Source: Trebouxia sp. TZW2008
Lineage: Eukaryota; Chlorophyta; Trebouxiophyceae; Trebouxiales; Trebouxiaceae
Direction of reading: 5' to 3'
Length of the DNA: 64,000 bases
Assembly (NCBI GenBank): GCA_002118135.1
Contig: BDIU01000360.1
Span: forward strand, 124,001 to 188,000
Shown here: one piece after another, positions 56,556-64,000 of the stretch
How positions within the stretch are numbered: the stretch's first letter is position 1
Layout of the letters: each line of letters opens with the position of its first letter
Notes under the pieces: model-generated
The model's input: only the letters and a program-made list of their open reading frames with translations
Databases searched by the model: none
What the model was told of the DNA's origin: nothing
Translations under genes and position numbers: made by a program

Positions 56556-59500
56556 ATGTCTGGACCACAAGACACCGGCCCATCAGGCGCACGTTTAGGT
56601 TTGGCTGCGTTCTTAAAAATGCAATTGCATACCAGCCATTTTGTTGTATCTTGCTGACACTACACGTCCGATGAGTGTCACACCGCGGCTCGCGTGACCA
56701 GCTTGGTTAAGCCGATTGCATTGGTCATGCTGTGGATCTATAGGGCATCGCGACTGCTGTCGTTGCTGTTTACCCAGTCTGCAACAGGCAGTCTTCAGCT
56801 TTCTGTTTTGCATGCTTACTTGTGCTGGAGTGTCCCGAACCGGGAGCTTACAGTGGCTTTGTGTGCTGCAGCCTCCTCTGGAACTGGGTATGAAGCAAAT
56901 CCTCGCCAGGTATGCTCGGGCACGCTGGCGCCGGCTCGCTGTCATCGCCACATTGCTGATGCCGCCGACCACTGCACACGTCACTGCTCGCTGGCGATAT
57001 TGCGTTGATTGTGGTGGCTGACAGTGCGAGTTGATTGCAGGGATACGGTCAGCAAGCGAACTATGGTTCTTCCGCTGCTGGCCCTGGCATCGACCAAGGC
57101 TTAGCTGCTCACGTCCCGGGCGGACAGGGTGTGAACACAGCCGGATCGGAGGTATGCAAGACACTTTATTGTCATTTGGAAACTGCCTCTGTGGCACTTG
57201 CCGTGCCTGGCTACTGTATCTTTCAAGAAGCATGTGACATGCAGGGCTTTGGACGTGTTGGTGGGTCTGGCACCAACACAAGTGGATCAGGCACTGGTCA
57301 GCGCGGCATTGACCAATCCTTGGGCAGCCACCTGCCTCAAGGCCAAAATGTTGGCAGCTCCAGTGGACAGGTATCAATACCCACCAAGCATATGTTGAGA
57401 ACTGCAACAGTCCATGCTGCCGTTATGCGGCAATGGGTGCAAGCTCAATATGCGTAGACACCAATTTCTTTCTGGCACCTGCTTGTTGGCAGTAACGTTT
57501 GATGCATTGGCAAGTCAAGACTTGGGCCACACATCCTTGCATTTGTGGGGCTGTGTTGTGCATTGTGAGTCTCATCAACGCAATCATTGTGATCACCTTT
57601 ATCATCTTGAAAATCACTTTCATAGTCAGTATCATCATTGCCACATTTGCCATGTGTGCAGGGCTTTGGGCGTGTGGCTCCACCTTCTGGTGGGCAGCAG
57701 GGCTCAGGCTCTTCAGGCATCCCTCCCTCCTTTGACTCAGGCTATGGCAGCCAGTCACAGGGTGGACAGGGAGGTCAGGGCTATGGCAGTCAGCCCCAGA
57801 GCGGTCAAGGCTATGGCTCACACCAGCAGGTAATTCTATACAGTTTTCTCTGTTCTCAGCTCAGGGTTAGGCAGTCAGTCACATGGTGGTTAAGGCTGTG
57901 GTTCACACCAGCAGGTGATCCTACACACTGTTGTCTAATGTGCAGTTCAGCTCCAATACCATGCGTCAGCTAGTCCTGTTGTATGTGTGTGACAGCTGCT
58001 CCAATTGTGTAAGCAATGTTGTGTGAGCGCTAACCCGTCTTTATGGCTTCAAGTGCTGTCAACACGGTGGGTGTGATGTGGCTTCTCATCAGCATAACAT
58101 TCCAGTGCTGTCTCACACTGCACCAGGAGGATACAGCACGCCCATCACCTTGATGTGACTTTTACTGCATGTCTCTGGTGCAGGGCTCTGGTGTAGTGCG
58201 TGTGGGCGGTGCAGAGACAAACCTTGGTGGGTACGGCAGCAGCAAGAGTGGCAGTGGTTCTGGTGGACAGGTCAGTGGCTGATACCTTTCTAGTGGCTGC
58301 ATGCTGTTGCTGCAAGCTTGCGTTGCAACATGAACAAACTGGATGTTGCAATGCTGGAACTGTTCATGATAATCCGAGTCATGGCTGTGGTAGGTATACT
58401 TGCAATAAGGTTTGTAGGGCCTGTTGGCAACATTTGAGAGGATCTTTCAAAAACTCTCAACACTGCAGCTTCTAGAAGAAGATCCCCTGAGATGTTGCTT
58501 GACATCAGTTCCTGAATACATAAGCAGGGTGAGGCATACCTGCTACATACCTTGCGTTTGCGCAGGCATAGGTATCGATCAATCAATCAACTAGTTACTG
58601 AATGCCTTGCAGCACTGCATTGGCAACCAGCAGAGCAGCATACTGGCATGTGCCAGTTGTACCCTACATTGCACATTTCTGCTCGCAATTTGCTTGCTCG
58701 TTAGGCTTGCATAAGCATCAAGAATGCACCAACCAGGTTGACCTCAACAAAGGTAGACCTCTGGCACAGCTACAGAGCTTTTTTGCCAAATGCTGCATGT
58801 GAGTGATCAATGCACAGGACAAAAATAAGCAACATGTGAGATATATACACATTTTGCTTCAAAATTGGTTTGGTGCTGTGAGTTACAACTGAAAGTTTGG
58901 CCAACTGTGCAGCATGTACCATGTACGAGTACTGCGGTCTAGGCCACAGCCTTGACCTGTACGGTCACCGATTAAACTCAGCAAGCTGTCCCTGTATTTG
59001 CACTGATACAGCTCTCACTTGCCCATGTGTTGTATGGGCTGACCCTGACCCGCCATTGTGATATTGCACGGTTGCATGGTCTTGCCTGTGCAGTCGTTGC
59101 TGAACTCCCACATCCCATGGCTGCAACTGCAGGGCTATGGCAGCCAGTCAGGACCAAGCAGTGGACCTGACCCCAACTACAATGCTGCCCATGCACTTGC
59201 TGACCAAGGCATTGCAGACCAGGCTGCCTATGTGGGATCCAAGACTGTGGGTCACCACAACATCCCACACTATGATGAGGAAGATCCTAAGCTGCCAGCA
59301 GCAGTCGGGGCCATGAGGGGGTCTGGGGTGGCCCAGAAGGGGGGTGACTCCAGGGGTGACAACCTCCCTTCCCAGGATCAGGTGACTGCTGCAACTGAAG
59401 GCCACCCCACTGGTCAGGTACAAGACCTGATCAGCTGCATGCTGCATTCACTCATGCCTCACAACCCTCACAGTCAAAAGAGTTGGTGGATCATACTGAG

Positions 59501-62500
59501 CTGATAAGGACATCTGCACAGTGTGCTTTAGGTTTGTTGCGCCCATCTGCTTTTGCCTCGCTCTGCTCCTACTTGAAGTCATCAACAGTAACATTGTCAG
59601 TCAATTAGAAGTGTTCGGGCCAAAAGTCAATGCGTATGGTGACTCTGCCAGCCAATGTGACCACTGTGTTGTCATCTGCTCGTAGCAGACTGAGCTGGTC
59701 ATGCATCCAGGATATTGCCCTGCACATGTGCTTTGATGACGCCGCACCAGAGCAGAACATGCAAGTGCTTGTGCAGCTAGAGTCTGCTTGAACTCTGGAA
59801 ATGCCCCTTCAGACATGAGGTAAGTCAATTTTCTATGTATTTGTGTTGGCACCATGCAGCCCAACATTGTTATGTGATGTAGGGTGACTCCTTGCACAAG
59901 GAGTGGAGTGCACCAGCAACGTCACCTTGACTGATAGAACTGGATCTTGTGGAGGGTTTAGCACCTGCTTTATGGTTGGTATGTAAGGTACGATTGCTGC
60001 ATAAGCGACAACTGCTGTGTTGTGCAGGGTGACTTGTCCCGCAAGGAGTGGGTCGCACCAGCACTGTCTCCTTTGACTGATGGTACTGGATCTGGTGGAG
60101 CATCAGGCACAGGTGCAGGTCAAAGCCTGCTGGACTCTCTGACCAATGTTGTGGAGGGAGCCAAGGAGTACTTGCCTCCTCAGGTATTGCGTGCAGCGCT
60201 CGGGCTTCTGCATCACCACCATCATCATCGTCATTCATACATGTGTTACTGGAGCCCGCTATCCTTCTGAGTATAAAATGTGTCATTGTCATCATCATCA
60301 TCATCATGTTGTCCATACATGTGGTGTTGAAGCCTTGCGAGCCCACTGTCCTGCAGAGTATGAAACAGAAGCAGTAGTTCTGCATGCTCTGTGCAAGTGG
60401 CCCAGGACAGCAGCCTGAGTCTACTTGGGTATTGACAGTTGCGCCGTCGCTTTGCCTGACCTTCATAGTGTCAACTTCAGCACAAGGTGATAGCTTGATC
60501 AAGCAGTGGGTATTGGCAGAAACTGTTAGCAGGGCATTTGCACATGTCTACAATGGCTTGGTGTGCATGGCAGGCAGTGCATTGTCTGCGTTGTCATGAC
60601 ATGCGCTTGTATCAGTTGCACTTTTACCCTGCGCCCCCTTTGTCACAGTAAGATTCATATAGATTGCTCACCCATTGGCAGTCTGCTGCAATTTGCCGGC
60701 AGTTAGTGGCTTTGTAAGTTGCACAAGCCTGGCCAAAAGCCTGCATGTCAGGGTCCTTAGCTGTGAACTTGCAGGTGGTCAAGCAACAACACAAGACTTG
60801 ATGCTCACACTTCCTGTGTTGCCATCAAGAGGTCACAGCTACTTCCTGATATGCACATTGGCTGGGCTGATGGACTGTTGATGATGCACATGCTTAAACT
60901 TCAGGGCGGTGCAGATCATGGCATACAGTCAAGTTTTCCAGCTTGGCATTGCAAAGTCTCGAGCTCAGTACATCATATCATTGGACAATTGCAGGTTGGT
61001 GGATACAATCAGCAGGCTGGCCAGCAGTTGAGAAGCAGTGGCAATCAGGCTCAAGACACAGCAAACAGAGCTGGTTACCAAGCACAGGACACAGCCAACA
61101 GAGCAGGCAATCAGGCTCAGGACACATACAACAGGACCGCCAACCAGGCTCAGGACACTTACAATAGGGCCGGCGACAAGGCACAGGAGGCGTATGGCGC
61201 AGCAGCCCAGACTGGTCGCAACACTCAGGCACAGGCCGGCCGTGCCGCCGACAACGCCGGTCGCAGCGCGCAGCAGGCTGCCGACAGCGCGAGCCGCAAC
61301 GCTCAGCAGGCGGCAACAGGACTCAAGCAGCAGGCCTACCAGGCTGTTGATGCCGCTCAGCCATACATCGACCAGGCTAAGCAGTATGCCACTGAGACCG
61401 CAGCTGTGGCACAAGACAAGGCCCGCGAGCTGGCAAGTGTTGCCCAGGCTCAAGGCGGTGACACCCTGAGGTGAGGCCATATTTGACCTTGGTATTTTCA
61501 GCTGCGCTGTGCACACTACTCCTGTTTGCTGTGGCCTGTGCAACCCTGCAACCCTGTCCCAGGACAGCCATCAGCAGGCTAGTAGTATTGAATCGCTTAT
61601 TGCGCCCAAGGCGCAAATATACGTTTGGACGCTTCGTATGAAGAGCTGGATATTTGTATATGTCTGCTTGAACTGCTGTATGCACATTGCAAGTCTCAGA
61701 CATGCAGCATCTCATCTGCACGCTGTATGCTGCTCTTTTGCTGGAGCTCATTCCAGATTCAACCCGCAATATATAAGCTATACAGAGCTTTCATACACAT
61801 GGTTGCTGCGTCTGCGTGGCGTGTTGAGACCAAATTCACAGAGCATCACTTGCTATGCAGGCAAGTCCAGGACAAGGTGGCACAGGCAACTGTACAGGCT
61901 CAGGCACAAGCACAACAGCTGGCTCAAGATGTAAGCTTTTGCTATGACTGCGCTTGTCTGCCCATTCACCACGCTGATGCAGATTGTTTTTCTTCTTCTT
62001 TGGCATGCACAGGTGTGATAAGTCAGTCGTTGCATTGCGGTCATATACAAGTGTAGATTTTGTTCACTGGTCTGGAGGCGTTCGCTGCTGTATCTACGTG
62101 ACTGTGGCAACATGCTTGGCTTTTCAAGACAGAGAAGGTGCTGCTGCCAGGGCTGCAAAAATTTACCTTCCTCATCTTGAAAGGCCAAGCTCACTTATGT
62201 TGGCATGGAGGCATTTGTTGCTGTATCAGTGTGACTGTGGCAACATGCTTGGATATTGAAGACAGGGAAGGTGCTGCTGCCAGTGCTGCCAAACTCTACC
62301 TTCCTCATGCTCAAAGGCCAAGCATATCATCACAGTTATAACAGTACTGCAGACAATGACTGCAAGCACTGCCAACGCTGCACACAGCATGCATGCCAGA
62401 TGCAGCTTTTTGAGCATGGTCAAGTGGATCAGCAATTTGATTGCTCTGTCCTTGCAACACTTGCTTTCCAAACCATATGTGGAGTTGCATCCTTCTCTAC

Positions 62501-64000
62501 CATATGAAGGTCCAGAATCTTAATTGATGCTGCTACCATCACATTCTGATTAAAGCATCATCACAGCAGCTGCTGGTCATGTCAGTTTTATTCATATGGA
62601 ATTGCCTAGCTTTACCTGAGTTTTCACTGTGCTGATGTCGTGCTGTTGTTTTGGTGCTGGTGCGCTTCGATTCTGGTGCTGATGTCAGTTGGTTTTTGCT
62701 GCAGCTGAGAGAGCACCCAGAAAACTTGAACAGCAACCCCCTGCTGATGGCACTGGGTACCATCTTCCTAGTGTGGCTGGTGTTTGGCTTCTCTGTGTGG
62801 TATGCCTTCTACGCGACCCTGCTGGCAGGCATTGCTGGAGGCCTCACCTTGCTCACAGGTAAGTGATCACGCTGCACTGTCTCTGCACTGACATACGTTG
62901 TGCAGCAATTTTGACAGTTGCCTGCCAATTTTTGGTGTTGATTGTCTCATCAATAAACTCTTGTTGCCGGTGCTCTTGTTAGTCCATGCAACAACTTATC
63001 ACAGCTGCAATCAGACCAGCATCCTAGAGCAGCGCATATTCAGACATGCCTTGGCGCCTATGCTTGGACAGGCATGTTGTTGCATGCATAAAGTGTCCAA
63101 TGTGTCCAAAACATCGACATGTCTGTAGTTTGTACAACATAAATAGACAGCCAGGCGATGAGCATTCTATGCAGTTGTTACTGTGTTATACAGCATCTGT
63201 GTACCTCACTCTGTAGCTATTGGCGCTGTGATGTGCAGTCGCATCAAGTCTGCTGACACTGAATGCAGCAACATCAGCTGCACAGCATACGCCTATGACT
63301 GTGTCTTGCTCTGACAACTGGTCATAAGTTAATGTCTTGCCATTTTAGCTGACAGCAGTGTCATGTGCAGGGCGTGGCCGTGGTCACACCAAGTTCAGTG
63401 ACACTGGACGCAGCAACACTGGCCGCACAGGCACAGGGTACAGCAGCACCCCTTCAGGCCAGAGCAGCGGCTATGACTACCCCGCTGCAGGCAGCGGTGT
63501 CTCAGCAGCTCCAGGAGGGCAGGGTGCTTACAGCAGCAGCACCACCCGCCCCTCAGGAAACCAGGGCTATGCAGGTCAGTGTTGGCAAGATCAGTTTGTC
63601 CACAAGTAACTACTCTGTCAACTCACTCACAGAGGTTGATTGCATTTCATGGTGCATTTGCGGTCCAATTCTTTCATGGTGCATGTGCGTTGCATTTCAA
63701 CAAGTTGTGGGGCCATGCATACCCTTTATTTTCCCTCCTGAATGAGTCATATGAAAAGTTAGCGCCGCTTTATCTCTTGAGTGAGTCATCCAAAAAGTTA
63801 GTGATGCTCAATCAATCAACACTGCTGCAGGCGGTCAGGGCTACACCGGCTCTGACAACAACAGGAGTGGCGGACAGGGCTACTCATCAGGTGGACAAAG
63901 CACTGGACAGGGCTACCCATCTGGTGGACAAGGCTACGGCAGCGGCAACATTGCAGGCACTGGTGCTAACAGGGGTGGACCTCAGACCAGCCAGGCTCAG
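56556..64000 (+). CDS. Modular low-complexity, LEA-like and membrane-hairpin protein (spliced, runs off window)
   Basis: Exons read: 57041-57151, 57245-57370, 57662-57829, 58184-58270, 59133-59417, 60028-60183, 60995-61470, 61861-61930, 62705-62858, 63371-63574 and 63831 onward. All phases agree. ATG 56556 (MSGPQDTGPSGARLG) is the likely start, but its join to 57041 is not resolved. Order: Gly/Gln/Ser/Tyr-rich modules, an acidic/His stretch, an 11-residue-periodic amphipathic region resembling LEA proteins, one long hydrophobic segment (about 35 residues, possibly a hairpin), then more GYG-rich sequence. I recognise no named family. A membrane- or lipid-droplet-associated, desiccation- or condensate-related role is conceivable but not shown. 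Confidence 0.75.
57041..58270 (+). CDS. Gene 4 modules 1-4: GYG/GFG low-complexity exons
   Basis: Four exons (37, 42, 56 and 29 codons) are each phase 0 at both ends. Each starts with GGC or GGA (GYGQQANYGSS, GFGRVGGSGTN, GFGRVAPPSGGQ, GSGVVRVGGAE) and ends in a CAG or GAG codon before GT. The third has FUS-like GYGSQSQGG and GYGSQPQSGQGYGSHQQ repeats. Similar starts, ends and lengths indicate that they arose by duplication of one exon module. A partial copy of the third module's end with a donor lies at 57890-57916. Confidence 0.8.
59133..60183 (+). CDS. Gene 4 modules 5-6: acidic/His linker exons
   Basis: Exon 59133-59417 starts GYGSQSGPSSGPDPNYNAAH and continues through HHNIPHYDEEDPKLPAAVGA to PTGQ before the donor. 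Exon 60028-60183 starts GDLSRKEWVAPALSPLTDGT and ends LTNVVEGAKEYLPPQ. Both are phase 0-0. They are more ordinary in composition than the flanking modules. A decayed copy of the second lies at 59880-59945. Confidence 0.78.
59880..59950 (+). pseudogene. Decayed copy of gene 4 module 6
   Basis: AGGGTGACTCCTTGCACAAG and following repeats the acceptor and start of exon 60028 (AGGGTGACTTGTCCCGCAAG). It contains in-frame changes (TGACTGATAG stops) and no donor. It lies 150 bases upstream of the true exon. Confidence 0.8.
60995..61930 (+). CDS. Gene 4 LEA-like amphipathic region
   Basis: Exon 60995-61470 and exon 61861-61930 (split codon AG|G) encode successive 11-residue units such as NQAQDTANRAG, YQAQDTANRAG, NQAQDTYNRTA and NQAQDTYNRAG. 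These are followed by Ala/Gln-rich helices (AADNAGRSAQQAADSASRNA, VAQDKARELASVAQAQ) and QVQDKVAQATVQAQAQAQQL. An 11-mer period with Ala faces and alternating charge is typical of group 3 LEA proteins and exchangeable lipid-binding helices. Repeat units are encoded by 33-base DNA repeats at about 61042-61180. Confidence 0.8.
62705..62858 (+). CDS. Gene 4 hydrophobic segment
   Basis: The 154-base exon encodes LREHPENLNSNPLLMALGTI followed by FLVWLVFGFSVWYAFYATLL and AGIAGGLTLLTG. That is a single uninterrupted stretch of about 40 apolar residues with aromatic residues in the middle. It could form two short membrane helices or a monolayer hairpin. It is the only hydrophobic part of the visible protein. 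Confidence 0.8.
63371..64000 (+). CDS. Gene 4 C-terminal Gly/Tyr/Ser-rich modules (partial)
   Basis: Exon 63371-63574 (RGRGHTKFSDTGRSNTGRTG... to RPSGNQGYAG) and the exon starting 63831 (GGQGYTGSDNNRSGGQGYSS...) are in matching phase 1. The last continues past the window with GGQGY-SGG repeats. The RGRG start of the first resembles RGG-type RNA- or membrane-contact motifs, but one copy is weak evidence. Confidence 0.75.

Noticed and set aside
56613..57407. 264-codon minus-strand open frame
   Set aside because: It lies opposite the Gly/Ser-rich exons of gene 4; its composition (Cys, His, Gln, Arg) is what their complement gives and no domain is visible.
60870..61543. Minus-strand hydrophobic 192-codon frame resembling a membrane protein
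   Set aside because: It is the complement of the Ala/Gln-rich LEA-like exon, which is supported by phase and splice sites on the plus strand.

Overview
The window is nuclear DNA of an intron-rich eukaryote, most likely a green alga. The evidence is many short exons joined by GT-AG introns with TGCAG-type acceptors, plant-like molybdenum hydroxylase and P5 ATPase proteins, an intronless F-box/LRR-like gene and TGTAA motifs after stop codons. A trebouxiophyte with moderate GC and long introns (Botryococcus-like) would fit, but the species is an inference. Exons were found by eye as conserved protein blocks, and boundaries were fixed by requiring GT/AG sites and matching phase from one exon to the next.

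Layout. (1) About 1-36113, plus strand: 3' two-thirds of an aldehyde-oxidase-type molybdenum hydroxylase. Fifteen exons from 5006 to 36113 join into about 1037 codons; the Fe-S and most FAD-domain exons lie upstream of the window. A 190-codon ORF of unlike composition (10310-10882) sits inside one intron. (2) 37016-38374, plus: single-exon F-box/leucine-rich protein. A 17-base N gap follows at 38506-38522. (3) 55075 down to 39346, minus: an almost complete P5-type (ATP13A-like) P-type ATPase in 18 exons, about 1335 codons, with a His/Gln/Ser/Gly-rich insertion of about 280 residues in its cytoplasmic loop. (4) About 56556-64000 and beyond, plus: a modular protein with FUS-like GYGSQ low-complexity exons, a LEA-like amphipathic segment and a hydrophobic hairpin; it runs off the window. 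Genes 3 and 4 are divergent around a CpG-richer, non-repetitive stretch at 55560-56560.

The dominant unexplained signal is how the introns are built. Most exons of the two large genes, and some of gene 4, are flanked by degenerate copies of their own first or last part, often with the splice site included. These copies occur once to about eight times and have decayed to different degrees through frameshifts, stops or lost GT/AG. The remaining bulk of each large intron is its own private tandem array (units of about 110 to 390 bases), not a shared transposon family. This points to introns growing by local tandem duplication across exon-intron junctions, and it leaves a reservoir of potential alternative exons; one copy of the ATPase GDGIND exon is still open with the motif intact. 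Smaller elements include a TA-flanked MITE-like family (three copies), three long hairpins, a three-copy dispersed repeat and several microsatellites.
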